Positions 48,022 through 57,596 are shown, counted from the first letter of the stretch. The stretch: 64,000 bases of DNA from Geomobilimonas luticola (GCF_018476905.1 NZ_JAHCVK010000008.1:1-64000), one strand, 5' to 3'. Made by a program: numbers and translations. Notes: generated by a model from the sequence alone, not told the origin.

Positions 48022-48983
48022 TGCCCTATGGCTCCATCATCGGGCAGGACCGCAGCATCGCGATCCTCCGACGGGCCCAGTCCGGCGGAAAGCTGGCCCA
48101 TGCCTACCTGTTCGACGGCATCGAGGGGTGCGGCAAGCGCAAGACCGCCCTTGCACTCGTGCAATCCATATTCTGCAGCGAAGGCAAAGGATGCGGCCAA
48201 TGCCCTGCCTGCCGCAAAGTGGCGGCTATCCAGCATCCCGACCTGCACCTGGTCGAACCGGACGGTACGTTCATCAAGATCGACCAGATCAGGGAACTCC
48301 AGAGGGAACTGGCCTTTCGCCCCTTCGAGGCCCCCAAGAAAGCCTGCATCATCGACGGTGCGGACAAGCTCAACCCGGCCGCCGGCAACGCTTTGCTGAA
48401 GACCCTTGAGGAGCCTCCTGGCAACGCCCTTCTCATCCTGATCACGGCCAATCCGGGGGGAATGCTCCCGACGATCCTTTCCCGCTGCCAGCGGCTCCAG
48501 TTTCAGGCAATACCCCAGCCAGCCATCGAGGCATACCTGGTCGACCAGGGGACGCCAGCCGAAACCGCAACCATTGCCGCTGCACTGGCCGGCGGCAGTC
48601 TCGGAAAGGCGCTGGAAGTCAGTAGCGAAACGGTTCTGCAGGAGCGCCAGACCCTGCTCCAGAGACTTCTCGCCCTTTCCCTTGAGGATATAGCAACGCT
48701 GTTCGCCACCGCGGAGGAACTGGCCGCGGACAAGGAGAAAGCCCGGGAGATGTTGGAACTCGTCACGACGTTCCTGCGCGACATGCTTCTCCTCAGGCAA
48801 GGAAGCGGAGAGCTCTCCAACAGGGACCTGCTCCCCATTCTGGAACAGGGGGCGGCCCGCTTTACATCGGCAAGCCTCATGGGGCTCATCGAGCAGGTGG
48901 CGGCAACCCGTCGGGCACTGCTTCGCAATGTCAACACCCGCCTGGCACTGGAGGTCATGTTCATGCGCCTGGCTGAGGCGTGA
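48021..48983 (+). CDS. holB: DNA polymerase III delta' subunit
   Basis: 320 residues. AAA+ clamp-loader fold with zinc-binding cysteines (CGQCPACRK); the P-loop is degenerate (FDGIEGCGKRKTA), as usual for delta'. SRC arginine-finger motif in ILSRCQRL. It works with HolA and the DnaX subunits in loading the beta clamp. Confidence 0.93.
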   Translation: MPYGSIIGQDRSIAILRRAQSGGKLAHAYLFDGIEGCGKRKTALALVQSIFCSEGKGCGQCPACRKVAAIQHPDLHLVEPDGTFIKIDQIRELQRELAFRPFEAPKKACIIDGADKLNPAAGNALLKTLEEPPGNALLILITANPGGMLPTILSRCQRLQFQAIPQPAIEAYLVDQGTPAETATIAAALAGGSLGKALEVSSETVLQERQTLLQRLLALSLEDIATLFATAEELAADKEKAREMLELVTTFLRDMLLLRQGSGELSNRDLLPILEQGAARFTSASLMGLIEQVAATRRALLRNVNTRLALEVMFMRLAEA

Positions 48984-49075
48984 CACCCCCACAAAGGGGG
49001 GCGGGAATATTTGGGATTTCAGGGCATACTGTGAACAATTTGACAAAGTGAGGGGTTCGATCCCCTGGAGGAATT

Positions 49076-50017
49076 TTGATAAAGATAGCAAAAATCCAGT
49101 TCAACACCGCCGGCAAGCTCTATGACTTCAACGCCGGCAACCTCGACCTCAAGCCGGGTGACAGGGTGATCGTCGAAACCGAACGGGGCAAGAGCCTCGC
49201 CACGGTCGTGGTAGGACCCCGGGCATTCGAGAAGGGGGCTGTTCCCGAAGGGCTCAAGAACATCATGCGCAAGGCACTCCCCGAAGACCTTGATGCAGCG
49301 GCTCGCAACGCAATCAAGGAGAAGGAGGCTCACGCCCTCTGCCTCGCCAAGATCAACGAGCGCGGGATGGACATGAAGCTCGTGCGGGTCGAGTATCTCT
49401 ACGACGGCAGCAAGGCGATCTTCTACTTCACCGCCGACGGCCGGGTCGATTTCCGCGAACTGGTCAAGGACTTGGCCCACGCCTTCCACACCCGCATCGA
49501 AATGCGTCAGATCGGGGTGCGCGACGAGGCCAAGATGGTGGGGGGGATCGGCATCTGCGGCAGGGAGTTGTGCTGCTCCTCCTTTCTGCGGGAATTCGAG
49601 CCGGTGTCGGTGAAGATGGCCAAGGAACAGAATCTCGCGCTCAACCCGACCAAGATATCCGGCCAGTGCGGCCGGTTGCTCTGTTGCCTTTCCTACGAAT
49701 ACGAGACCTACTGCACCCTGAAGAAATGCCTCCCCAAGTGCGGCAAGCGGGTCAAGCACGGCAATGTGGAAGGCGAAGTGGTCAAACTGGGAGTGCTGGA
49801 CGGCACCGTAACGGTCAGGACCGACGACCATGTCCAGGTGGTGTTGAAGGGTGAAGAGATCAAGCCGGAGGACATAACGGATCGGGCCAAGAAGCCGTTG
49901 CGCGAACAGGGGAAGGAAGTGCAGCAGGGAACCAAGGACGGACACGGGAGCGGTCGCGAGCGCCGCGGCGACCGACGGCCGGACAACCGGGGCAAGGACA
50001 AAAAGGAGAAGCGATGA
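49076..50017 (+). CDS. PSP1/YaaT-like protein
   Basis: 313 residues from a TTG at 49076, preceded by GGAGG. The PSP1 C-terminal domain is present with its characteristic cysteines (CGRELCCSSFL, CGRLLCCLSYEYETY). In Bacillus the YaaT homologue (RicT) helps RNase Y and carries Fe-S clusters; whether that holds here is unknown. The tail is Lys/Arg/Asp-rich and disordered. It lies between holB and metG, as in many bacteria, and overlaps metG by 4 bp. Confidence 0.85.
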   Translation: MIKIAKIQFNTAGKLYDFNAGNLDLKPGDRVIVETERGKSLATVVVGPRAFEKGAVPEGLKNIMRKALPEDLDAAARNAIKEKEAHALCLAKINERGMDMKLVRVEYLYDGSKAIFYFTADGRVDFRELVKDLAHAFHTRIEMRQIGVRDEAKMVGGIGICGRELCCSSFLREFEPVSVKMAKEQNLALNPTKISGQCGRLLCCLSYEYETYCTLKKCLPKCGKRVKHGNVEGEVVKLGVLDGTVTVRTDDHVQVVLKGEEIKPEDITDRAKKPLREQGKEVQQGTKDGHGSGRERRGDRRPDNRGKDKKEKR

Positions 50018-51543
50018 GCCGGACATTTTACGTCACCACACCCATCTACTATGTCAACGATGTCCCCCACATCGGCCATGCCTACACAACCCTGGCCGCC
50101 GACGTGCTGGCACGCTACAAGGCGCTGCAGGGATACGAGGTCTTTTTCCTGACCGGCACCGACGAGCATGGCCAGAAAGTGGAAAAGGCCGCCAACGCCG
50201 CCGGGGAAACGCCTCTGGAGCTGGCGGACCGGGTGGTCAAGCGGTTCCAGTCCCTCTGGGAGAAGCTGGATGTTTCCTACAACGACTTCATCCGTACCAC
50301 CCAGGAACGGCACAAATCGGGAGTCACCCACCTGTTCGAAAAGGTGCTCGCCCAAGGGGACATCTACCTGGGGGAATACGAGGACTGGTATTGCACCCCC
50401 TGCGAGACGTTCTGGACCGAGACCCAGCTCATCGACTTCAAGTGCCCCGACTGCAACCGCCCCACGGAGAAGCTGAAGGAGGAATCCTACTTTTTCCGGA
50501 TGAGCAAGTACCAGGAGCAGCTCCTCGCCCACATCGAGGCGAATCCCGATTTCATCCAGCCCAAATCCCGGCGCAACGAGATCCTCTCCTTCGTCCGGGA
50601 GGGACTGCGTGACCTCTCCGTCTCCCGCACCTCCTTCTCCTGGGGAATCCCGGTACCGGGGAACGAGAAACACATCATCTATGTCTGGTTCGATGCTCTC
50701 ACCAACTACATAACCGCCCTCGGTTATCCTGACGAAGCGGGGAACTTCGGTACGTTCTGGCCGGTGGACGTTCATCTCATCGGCAAGGACATCCTTCGTT
50801 TTCACGCCGTCTACTGGCCCACCTTCCTCATGGCTGCCGGTCTCCCCCTGCCGAAGAAGGTCTTCGCCCACGGCTGGTGGACCATCGAGGGACAGAAGAT
50901 GAGCAAGAGCCTCCAGAACGTGGTGGAGCCGAACATGCTCATCGACCGGTACGGGGTGGATGCCGTGCGCTACTTCCTCCTTCGGGAGGTCCCCTTCGGG
51001 CTGGACGGCGACTTTTCCCACACCGCCCTTGTGAACCGGATCAACTCGGACCTGGCCAACGATCTGGGGAACCTGCTCAACCGCTCCACCGCCATGGTCA
51101 ACAAGTACTTCGCCGGTATCGTCCAGGAACCGGGAGTGCTGACGGAGCAGGACGAGGCGTACCGCGCCAGGACCGAGGCGATGGTGACGCAGGTGAATAC
51201 CTGCATGGACGAACTCGCCTTCAGCAAGGCGCTGCAGCAGATATGGGACGTCATCTCGGCGGGAAACAAGTATATCGACGCCACCGCCCCCTGGACCCTG
51301 GCCAAGGACCCGGACCAGAAGGAGCGGCTCGCCACGGTCATGTACTGCCTGCTGGAATCACAGCGGATCGTCCACACCCTCCTGACGGCATTCATGCCCC
51401 GGACCGCCGCCAAAGCCCTCGCCTACCTCAGCTGGGAACAGAAGCCGACCGGGGCCGACCTGCAATGGGGTGGGCTCAAGGCGGGCACCACCATCACCAA
51501 GGCCGAGGCGCTCTTCCCGCGGATCGAGGAGAAGGCTGAATAA
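50014..51543 (+). CDS. metG: methionyl-tRNA synthetase
   Basis: 509 residues, class Ia. HIGHAY near the N-terminus, zinc-knuckle cysteines (CTPCETFW, CPDCNRP) and KMSKSLQN. The C-terminal tRNA-binding (EMAP-like) domain found in longer MetG forms is absent, so this is the short form. Charges initiator and elongator tRNA-Met. Confidence 0.96.
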   Translation: MSRTFYVTTPIYYVNDVPHIGHAYTTLAADVLARYKALQGYEVFFLTGTDEHGQKVEKAANAAGETPLELADRVVKRFQSLWEKLDVSYNDFIRTTQERHKSGVTHLFEKVLAQGDIYLGEYEDWYCTPCETFWTETQLIDFKCPDCNRPTEKLKEESYFFRMSKYQEQLLAHIEANPDFIQPKSRRNEILSFVREGLRDLSVSRTSFSWGIPVPGNEKHIIYVWFDALTNYITALGYPDEAGNFGTFWPVDVHLIGKDILRFHAVYWPTFLMAAGLPLPKKVFAHGWWTIEGQKMSKSLQNVVEPNMLIDRYGVDAVRYFLLREVPFGLDGDFSHTALVNRINSDLANDLGNLLNRSTAMVNKYFAGIVQEPGVLTEQDEAYRARTEAMVTQVNTCMDELAFSKALQQIWDVISAGNKYIDATAPWTLAKDPDQKERLATVMYCLLESQRIVHTLLTAFMPRTAAKALAYLSWEQKPTGADLQWGGLKAGTTITKAEALFPRIEEKAE

Positions 51544-51575
51544 CAGCGGGAGACAATCCCGACGGACGGCAACGC

Positions 51576-51607
51576 AAAAGGCCGGGGAAGACATTCCCCG
51601 GCCTTTT
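51576..51607 (+). terminator. terminator after metG
   Basis: AAAAGGCCGGGGAA, 4-nt loop, TTCCCCGGCCTTTT: a perfect 14-bp stem ending in T residues. Confidence 0.92.
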
Positions 51608-51713
51608 GTCATGAACCGGCAGGCATGGCCGTTGCTGCGGTTGCACAACGGTGCAAACAGTGTATGCTCTTCTATCAGGAGCAACAACCATCCCGGGCAA
51701 AAGGAGTCTTCCC

Positions 51714-52334
51714 ATGGGGACTAACATCATAGCGGGAATTCGCTGTACCCTTATTCTGGCAGGCGCCCTTCTTGCTGGCGGATGTGCAACTCTCACCGTC
51801 ACCCCGCAACAGCCCGTGACATCAACAATGGCCAGACAGCCCGTCAGTTTAGGAATTCAGGTGGCCGGCGAGCGGCTCACCCACGCACTGACCGACCCGA
51901 AGGAATCCGCCGCCACCGCCGCCACCGGCACACTGTTCGAGAAAGTGGTGCTGCTTCCGAAGGAAACCCGCAGCAAATCATCGGCGGAGATCCAGGCGGC
52001 ATTCGGTACGGACTACATTCTGAGCGGCACTATCGCGGACGTCAATGTAAGTGGCAACCTCAATCCCATCTGGTTTGCGAGCATCCCCCTGCTCTTTTTC
52101 AAACCCTATGCCCCGATCGTGACCTTCGAAGCCATCGTGACCCTGGAAAGCACCCTGCGTGACGCGCGCAGCGGTGTGGTCCTCATGCAGAAAGAAACGT
52201 CATCGGTCGTCACGGATTATTTCAGCCCGATGGACCCGCAGGAAAAGGTGCGGACACTGATCTCCCGCGGCATCAACAATGCCTTCGTCAGCATTCTGGA
52301 GGAATCGCAGCAGAAGATCGCCGCAGCGAAGTAA
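51714..52334 (+). CDS. putative lipoprotein of unknown function
   Basis: 206 residues from the ATG at 51714 (AAGGAG upstream). Lipobox ALLAGGC gives a lipidated cysteine at about residue 24. The mature part has a C-terminal region (IVTLESTLRDARSGVVL) resembling periplasmic lipoproteins with a YajG-like or LPP20-like fold, but I assign no family. TTGCAC-N4-GTGCAA, an inverted repeat about 60 bp upstream, could be an operator. Monocistronic, with its own terminator. Confidence 0.7.
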   Translation: MGTNIIAGIRCTLILAGALLAGGCATLTVTPQQPVTSTMARQPVSLGIQVAGERLTHALTDPKESAATAATGTLFEKVVLLPKETRSKSSAEIQAAFGTDYILSGTIADVNVSGNLNPIWFASIPLLFFKPYAPIVTFEAIVTLESTLRDARSGVVLMQKETSSVVTDYFSPMDPQEKVRTLISRGINNAFVSILEESQQKIAAAK

Positions 52335-52356
52335 GATTCTCCATAACCTGCAACGG

Positions 52357-52396
52357 AAAAGGGATCGTACCCCCCCTGGTACGATCCCCTTCAAAT
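52357..52396 (+). terminator. terminator after the lipoprotein gene
   Basis: GGGATCGTACC pairs with GGTACGATCCC, 11-bp stem, with CTTCAAATTTTC following. Confidence 0.75.
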
Positions 52397-52477
52397 TTTC
52401 AGAAGGTCGGGGGATGATTTTCCCCGGCCTCTGTTATTATCATCCCTTCCCCGGTGGGTCCCCAGCCGGTCAGGATG

Positions 52478-52909
52478 TTATCCCCGGTCTTCTTCCGTCC
52501 CCTTGGCCGCTTCGGCGTTACAGCGCTCGACCACGTCCCTGAGCCAGGCGATCTCGTCGGGGAGAAACTGCTTCGCGTGGGGGGTGCCTACATTCAGCGC
52601 CCAATGCAATGGCGGCTGAGTCGTGGCAGCGAGGACATGCCCCGGCACCGCGACGCTCTTTACCTTGTGCTCCGCCCAGGCATGGAGGCGCTCTTCGCTG
52701 TCGAAGAGCATTAGGTAGTCGTTCCCCTCCGACTCGATGACCAGCGGCAGCACCTGTCCGTCATCAGCGCCAGCTTCCTTCGCCTCCTCCTCGTCCAGGG
52801 TCGGAACGAAAAACGTGGCATTGAGGAAGAGATCGTAAAATTTCGACTGGTTCTTGGCGTCGCTCATGTCCTGACGCAGTGCCTCCAGCGCCTGGTCCAG
52901 TTCGGTCAT
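52478..52909 (-). CDS. SseB-family protein
   Basis: 143 residues from the ATG at 52909 (AAGGA upstream). A single SseB N-terminal-like domain: FFVPTLDE, GNDYLMLFDSEERLHAW and LNVGTPHAKQFLPDEIAWL are typical. SseB-like domains have a two-layer alpha/beta fold; the role outside the enhanced-serine-sensitivity literature is unclear. Monocistronic; no close partner. Confidence 0.75.
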   Translation of the reverse strand: MTELDQALEALRQDMSDAKNQSKFYDLFLNATFFVPTLDEEEAKEAGADDGQVLPLVIESEGNDYLMLFDSEERLHAWAEHKVKSVAVPGHVLAATTQPPLHWALNVGTPHAKQFLPDEIAWLRDVVERCNAEAAKGTEEDRG

Positions 52910-53068
52910 GGTAAGTCCTTTCGCTGTAAGCCGCAAGGCACCTGCCGCGGCAATAAAAAACCACAGGAAGGGTCCCCGTGGTGCAGAAACTGACACAAAA
53001 TATCATCTTGTATCGTCGGCGGCAATGGTTATTTGTTGCCGGACAGTGAGCCGCTCTGCGCTAACCAG

Positions 53069-53376
53069 CTACAAGATCTCAACCTCGCTCACCCGTACAA
53101 TCAGCATGTCCTGGCGGAACCTGCCAGCCAGCTTCTTTCGGTAGTCCCGCCACCAGTCGCGGTCGAGCACTTCCGTCATCACCTCATAGATGACGATATC
53201 GTCCCGCACCGTCATGGTGGGGGTTTCCTTCCAGATCCCCTCGGCCGGCGACCGGACATAGGTGGTAATGCCGCCGAACTTCTCCGCAAGGACGTCCCGC
53301 ACCCGTGTGTACTCATTCCGGGAAAACGGCATGCCGCTGTTATCGTAGAGGGGCAACAGAATCTGCACGAGATGCA
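53069..53376 (-). CDS. hypothetical protein
   Basis: 102 residues from the ATG at 53376 (GGAG 8 bases upstream); a start at 53395 is an alternative. Ferredoxin-like alternation of strands and helices (HLVQILLPLYD, IVIYEVMTE, DMLIVRVSEVEIL), no membrane segment. No function recognised. It resembles short conserved proteins of environmental proteobacteria, but I cannot name a family. Confidence 0.65.
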
Positions 53377-53469
53377 TAACGTTCACTCCGTTCATTTCCG
53401 CACTCGAGTTGGGTCAGGACCAGCAGATTGCAACAGGACTCCGCCACGTAAGCCTGGTCAAGAGCTCTA

Positions 53470-54072
53470 TCAGAGATTGAAGCTTGCCGGCCGCAGTTCG
53501 CCGGAGCCGAACAGGAAAAAGAAACGGAACAGGCAGTATTTGTAGAATTCGGAAAAGAGGAGGCGGAAGCTGCCGCCGTGGCTCCACCAGGCTTCCTTCA
53601 GGTTCTTGCTGTCAACCGGGTAGGGGTAGATGGCGACCTCCTTGGAGAGGACGCTGCGGAAGATGAGGGTGGCCCGCTTCATGTGATAGCGGGAGGTGAT
53701 GAGCTTGAGGGAACGGACCTGGTGCCGGACGACCAGCTCACGGGCGTAGATGGCGTTTTCGAGGGTATTGCGGGAGACCTTCTCCAGTATCACCCCCTCG
53801 CCGCCACGGGCGCCCGGCTGCTCCCGGAACAGTTCACTCTTGCGCACCGCAGGATCGACCCCGACGAGAAAAAGCCAGCGCGCCTGGTTGTCGCGGTAAA
53901 GCCGGATCCCCTCTTCGACCCGCCCTCGCCCCCCCGTGAGGACCACAATGGCGTCGGCCTTGACCTCCTGCGGACCAAGGGAAAAGGTCTTGTAGGCGAA
54001 ATCGACGAACAGGACCGCCAGAATCACCAGCATAATGATGATGAGTGAGAAAAGCCCCTTGATGACCGTCAT
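53470..54072 (-). CDS. YdcF/SanA-like DUF218 membrane protein
   Basis: 200 residues. One N-terminal membrane helix (about 5-25), then the DUF218 Rossmann-like domain: ADAIVVLTGGRGRVEEGIRLY, LVGVD and the SRNTLENAIYA and SRYHMKRA motifs. The family is linked to envelope or cell-wall functions (ElyC, SanA); the substrate is unknown. It is divergent from rpmB. Confidence 0.85.
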   Translation of the reverse strand: MTVIKGLFSLIIIMLVILAVLFVDFAYKTFSLGPQEVKADAIVVLTGGRGRVEEGIRLYRDNQARWLFLVGVDPAVRKSELFREQPGARGGEGVILEKVSRNTLENAIYARELVVRHQVRSLKLITSRYHMKRATLIFRSVLSKEVAIYPYPVDSKNLKEAWWSHGGSFRLLFSEFYKYCLFRFFFLFGSGELRPASFNL

Positions 54073-54182
54073 TGCCGCCCGAATCCTTTCCGATTAAATT
54101 CCCGGGGGAACAAATTTTTCTTGCGCATTGGCCGACAATCTGATAAAAAATAATGCTTCAGTTCAATTGGAGGAAAACTATC

Positions 54183-54374
54183 ATGTCCAAAGTATGCGAA
54201 ATCTGTGGTAAAGGCCCCAGCTTCGGTAATAACGTCAGCCATGCCAACAACAAGACCCGCCGCACCTGGCATCCGAACCTGCAGAAAATCAAGGCAATCA
54301 GGAACGGCAGCATCAAGAGCATCAAGGTCTGCACCCGCTGCATCCGTTCCGGTCACGTGGTCAAGGCGCTTTAA
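54183..54374 (+). CDS. rpmB: 50S ribosomal protein L28
   Basis: 63 residues from the ATG at 54183 (GGAGG upstream). CEICGK and CTRC form the zinc-binding version of L28; [15 protein letters not shown] is the conserved core. It stands alone, with a terminator within 50 bp. Confidence 0.96.
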   Translation: MSKVCEICGKGPSFGNNVSHANNKTRRTWHPNLQKIKAIRNGSIKSIKVCTRCIRSGHVVKAL

Positions 54375-54377
54375 AAC

Positions 54378-54488
54378 CGGTTCAACGTTCCAAGTTCAAG
54401 GTTCAAGGTTATGATCACCTGAAGCCGCAACGCCCTGAGCGTTAGCGGCTTTTTGTCTGTAAACTTTGAACGTAGAACCCTTGAACCG
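54378..54488. repeat. inverted TTCAAGG-type repeat arms flanking the rpmB terminator
   Basis: Left arm (54378-54410) carries GTTCAACGTTC, GTTCAAGGTTC units; right arm (54461-54488) carries the reverse-complement type TTGAACG, CTTGAACCG. The arms are related but not exact and surround the rpmB terminator, ending at the ridA stop. Confidence 0.5.
54423..54454 (+). terminator. terminator of rpmB
   Basis: AGCCGCAACGC and GCGTTAGCGGCT pair with one bulge, followed by TTTTT. Confidence 0.85.
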
Positions 54489-54872
54489 TCAGCGTGCCAG
54501 CGCGATTACCTCGATCTCCACCCCGACTCCCCGCGGCAATCCCTTCACTTCAACTGTGGAGCGGGCCGGCGGCTCCGAACCGAATCTCCTGCCATAAATC
54601 TCGTTCACCACGGCGAAGTTGGCCAAGTCGGTGAGATAGATGGTGCTCTTCACCACGTCGTCGAAACCGAGCCCTGCCGCCGCCAGCACCGCCCCGATGT
54701 TCTCCATCACCAGCTCGGTCTGGACCGTGATTCCCCCTTCCCGGATGACACCAGTTGCCGGGTCAAGCGGTATCTGACCGGACAGAAAAAGAAATCCCCC
54801 CGCCTTCACAGCCTGGGAATACGGCCCGATCGCCTGCGGTGCCTTGTCGGTAGCAATTACCTTCTTGGACAT
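54489..54872 (-). CDS. ridA: RidA family deaminase
   Basis: 127 residues from the ATG at 54872 (GGAGG upstream). AIGPYSQAVKAGGFLFLSGQ and the final RSTVEVKGLPRGVGVEIEVIA are signature stretches; the catalytic arginine is in that last segment. It hydrolyses reactive enamine/imine intermediates from PLP enzymes. Last gene of the run that starts with yicC. Confidence 0.93.
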   Translation of the reverse strand: MSKKVIATDKAPQAIGPYSQAVKAGGFLFLSGQIPLDPATGVIREGGITVQTELVMENIGAVLAAAGLGFDDVVKSTIYLTDLANFAVVNEIYGRRFGSEPPARSTVEVKGLPRGVGVEIEVIALAR

Positions 54873-54949
54873 GTTATCCTCCATTCTTTCCGAAAACGTC
54901 AATTTTCGATTCGGCCTGTGGCCTCACCCTGCGGGCAGCCTTCTCTGTC

Positions 54950-55064
54950 CAATTCCTTTAGAATTGTCGCAAGGTCAAGGCGCTCAAGCGGCGACGCGGA
55001 GGCGTACTTGAGGTACGCCGCACAAGGAGCTGTGCAGGGCAACGCAGAGATTGCAGAAACGTGG
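54950..55064. repeat. palindromic intergenic repeat, copy 2
   Basis: Central GGAGGCGTACTTGAGGTACGCCGCAC hairpin region (positions 54994-55022) with flanking AAGGTCAAGGCG and CTGTGCAGGGCAACGC segments that align with 10428-10552 in the same order. It fills the gap between rel and ridA. Confidence 0.68.
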
Positions 55065-55073
55065 CGTTTTCCG

Positions 55074-57224
55074 TCAGCTTTTGATACGCTCCGCCTTGAT
55101 GACACCCTCCACCTTCATGATGCCCGTGAGCACCCGCTTCAGGTGGTCCAGGTCCGTCACCTCCACCTCGAACAGGTTCACCCCGCGCTTGTCCACGGTG
55201 CTCTGGATGGAGGCGCTGGTGATGTTGGATTCGCTGTTGGCGATGGCCTGGGAAATCCCTGCAAGAATTCCCTTCTGGTCGTAGCAGAATACCCTTATCT
55301 TGACCGGCAGGGCGGACCGTTTGGCCTTCTCCCAGGTGACGTCGATGCGCCGTTCCGGATCGCTCTCCAGGGCCAGTTGACAGTCGGCAGTGTGCACCGT
55401 AACCCCCCGCCCGCGGGTGATGAAGCCGACGATGTCGTCACCGGGAACAGGATTGCAGCACTTGCCGAAACGGACCAGCACGTCCTCCACCCCGCTGATG
55501 TTGATGGCGCTGGATGATTTGCGGGTCAGTTTGTCGAAAACCTTGCCGAGCCGGGTCTCCTTGCGCTCCTGGTGCTGTTCCAGCCGCTCCGCCGGAATCA
55601 GCTTGCCGAGCACCTGGTTAATGGAGAGCTTGCCATAACCGACAGCCGCCATCAGGTCGTCTTCGTGAACGAAACCGAACTCCCCCGCCACCTTCTTCAG
55701 TTCGCCGCTCTTGAGAAGCTTGCCGTAGTTGAGGGAATAGCGGCGGAACTCCTTTTCGGCAATCTCGTGGCCGAGGGAGATGCTCCGTTTCCGCTCCTCG
55801 GTCTTGATCCATCCCCGGATCTTGTTCCGGGCCCGGGAACTCCTGACAATCTTCAGCCAGTCCTTGCTCGGGGTGTGGTGGGGGGAGGTGACGACCTCAA
55901 TGATGTCGCCGGTCTTCAGCTCGTACTTGAGGGGAACAAGTTTGCCGTTCACCTTGGCCCCGACACAGCGGTGCCCCACGTCGGTATGGACGCTGTAGGC
56001 AAAATCGATGGGGGTTGACCCCTTGGGGAACCCCTTCACGTCCCCCTTGGGGGTGAAGACGTAGACCTCTTCGGGGAAAAGTTCCACCTTGACCGTGTCC
56101 ATGAACTCCCGGGAGTCCTGGAGCTCCTGCTGCCACTCCAGCAACTGGCGGAGCCAGGCGAAACGCTTGATATCCTTCTCGTCGTACCCCTTCCCTTCCT
56201 TGTACTTCCAGTGGGCCGCAATCCCTGCCTCAGCGACCCGGTGCATCTCCGAGGTCCGGATCTGCACCTCCATCCGCTCGCCGAACGGACCGATCACCGT
56301 GGTATGGAGGGACTGGTACATGTTTCCCTTCGGCATGGCGACGTAATCCTTGAAACGGCCGGGAACCGGCTTCCAGGTGGAGTGGATGATCCCGAGGACT
56401 TCGTAGCACTCCCGGATGTCATCCACCAGGATGCGGATGGCGATCAGGTCGTAGATCTGGTCGATATCGACGTTGCGGTTCTCCATCTTGCGGTAGATGG
56501 AGTAAAGGTGCTTGCTCCGCCCCGAAACCTCCCCCTTTATCTCGTGCTCGGCCAGTTTCGCGGCGATGATGTCCCTGACTTCCTGGACGAAGGTCTCCCG
56601 CTCCTTTTTCTTCTTCGTCACCTTGGATGCCAGGTCATAGTAGACCTGGGGGTCCTGGTAGCGGAAGGAGAGGTCTTCCAGTTCGCTTTTGATCCAGGAA
56701 ATGCCGAGCCGGTTGGCGATGGGAGCGTAGATATCCATCGTCTCCCGGGCAATGCTCCGCTGCTTTGGCTCCGGCTGGTACTGGAGGGTGCGCATGTTGT
56801 GGAGGCGGTCTGCCAGCTTGACGAGGATGACCCGGATATCGTTGGCCATGGCGAGGAGCATCTTGCGGAAATTCTCCGCCTGGCTCTCTTCCTTGGTCTT
56901 GAAGTGGATCTTGCTGATCTTGGTGACCCCGTCCACCAGGTTGGCCACCTCTTCACCGAAATTGGCCACCAGCTCTTCGTGGGTGGTGAGGGTATCTTCG
57001 ATGGTGTCGTGGAGAAGCCCGGTCACCACGGTCGGCACGTCCAGCTTCAGGTCGGCCAGGATCGCAGCCACCTCCATGGGATGGACGAGGTACGGCTCTC
57101 CCGACAGGCGCGTCTGCCCCTGATGGACCTTGGCGCAGAAGACGTAGGCCTTCCTCACCAGATCAAGATCGGCGGCGGGATTATAGGCGGTTACCTTGTC
57201 GAGAATGTCGTTGAGCCTGATCAT
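55074..57224 (-). CDS. rel: bifunctional (p)ppGpp synthetase/hydrolase
   Basis: 716 residues from the ATG at 57224. HD hydrolase with the HD pair in GLLHDTIEDT, a RelA/SpoT synthetase domain (VAMPKGNMYQSLHTTVIGP), TGS domain (VFTPKGDVKGFPKGSTPIDF), a zinc-finger/helical region and a C-terminal ACT domain. Both catalytic halves look intact, so it is a Rel/SpoT-type enzyme controlling the stringent response. A terminator separates it from rpoZ upstream. Confidence 0.95.
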   Translation of the reverse strand: MIRLNDILDKVTAYNPAADLDLVRKAYVFCAKVHQGQTRLSGEPYLVHPMEVAAILADLKLDVPTVVTGLLHDTIEDTLTTHEELVANFGEEVANLVDGVTKISKIHFKTKEESQAENFRKMLLAMANDIRVILVKLADRLHNMRTLQYQPEPKQRSIARETMDIYAPIANRLGISWIKSELEDLSFRYQDPQVYYDLASKVTKKKKERETFVQEVRDIIAAKLAEHEIKGEVSGRSKHLYSIYRKMENRNVDIDQIYDLIAIRILVDDIRECYEVLGIIHSTWKPVPGRFKDYVAMPKGNMYQSLHTTVIGPFGERMEVQIRTSEMHRVAEAGIAAHWKYKEGKGYDEKDIKRFAWLRQLLEWQQELQDSREFMDTVKVELFPEEVYVFTPKGDVKGFPKGSTPIDFAYSVHTDVGHRCVGAKVNGKLVPLKYELKTGDIIEVVTSPHHTPSKDWLKIVRSSRARNKIRGWIKTEERKRSISLGHEIAEKEFRRYSLNYGKLLKSGELKKVAGEFGFVHEDDLMAAVGYGKLSINQVLGKLIPAERLEQHQERKETRLGKVFDKLTRKSSSAINISGVEDVLVRFGKCCNPVPGDDIVGFITRGRGVTVHTADCQLALESDPERRIDVTWEKAKRSALPVKIRVFCYDQKGILAGISQAIANSESNITSASIQSTVDKRGVNLFEVEVTDLDHLKRVLTGIMKVEGVIKAERIKS

Positions 57225-57321
57225 GGAGCAAACCTGGGTGGCTATGGAAAAGTAGGGGACTCTGCGTAAATCAGCTGCGTGCAGATATGAACCGCGTTCG
57301 GCTGTTTGCCGTGTTAAAGAC

Positions 57322-57349
57322 AAAAAAAGGGCGGAAGCGTTTACGCTCC
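57322..57349 (-). terminator. terminator between rpoZ and rel
   Basis: On minus, GGAGCG-TAAA-CGCTTCC followed by a short spacer and TTTTTTT. It would end or attenuate the gmk-rpoZ transcript before rel. Confidence 0.7.
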
Positions 57350-57370
57350 AGCCCCATTATGCCGCAGAAA

Positions 57371-57577
57371 TTAACGGCTCTTTCGAGAGGTAATTTCGTA
57401 ACTGACCTTCCCGGCGGCGATTTCCCGCAGGGAGAGGACCACGTTCTTGTTGCTGCGGTTGTCGATGAGGGGCTTTGCCCCCTTGTACAATTGCTTCACC
57501 CGTTTCGATGCCAGCATCACCAGCAGGAACCGGTTATCCACCTTCTCCAGACAATCTTCTACCGTTACCCTTGCCAT
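57371..57577 (-). CDS. rpoZ: RNA polymerase omega subunit
   Basis: 68 residues from the ATG at 57577 (AAAGGAG upstream). [30 protein letters not shown] is the omega signature. It helps assemble the polymerase and forms part of a ppGpp site; it lies near rel, as in many proteobacteria. Confidence 0.96.
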   Translation of the reverse strand: MARVTVEDCLEKVDNRFLLVMLASKRVKQLYKGAKPLIDNRSNKNVVLSLREIAAGKVSYEITSRKSR

Positions 57578-57596
57578 TGTTACTCCTTTCTTAAAG

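Noticed and set aside
49051-49066. AGGGGTTCGATCCCCT looks like a tRNA T-arm
   Set aside because: The loop is 6 nt rather than 7 and no acceptor, D or anticodon arm is nearby; it is a chance palindrome before the PSP1 gene.
54899-55105. 68-residue open frame on - between rel and ridA
   Set aside because: It reads through the palindromic repeat copy 2 and overlaps rel; no ribosome site. Such frames arise from the repeat.
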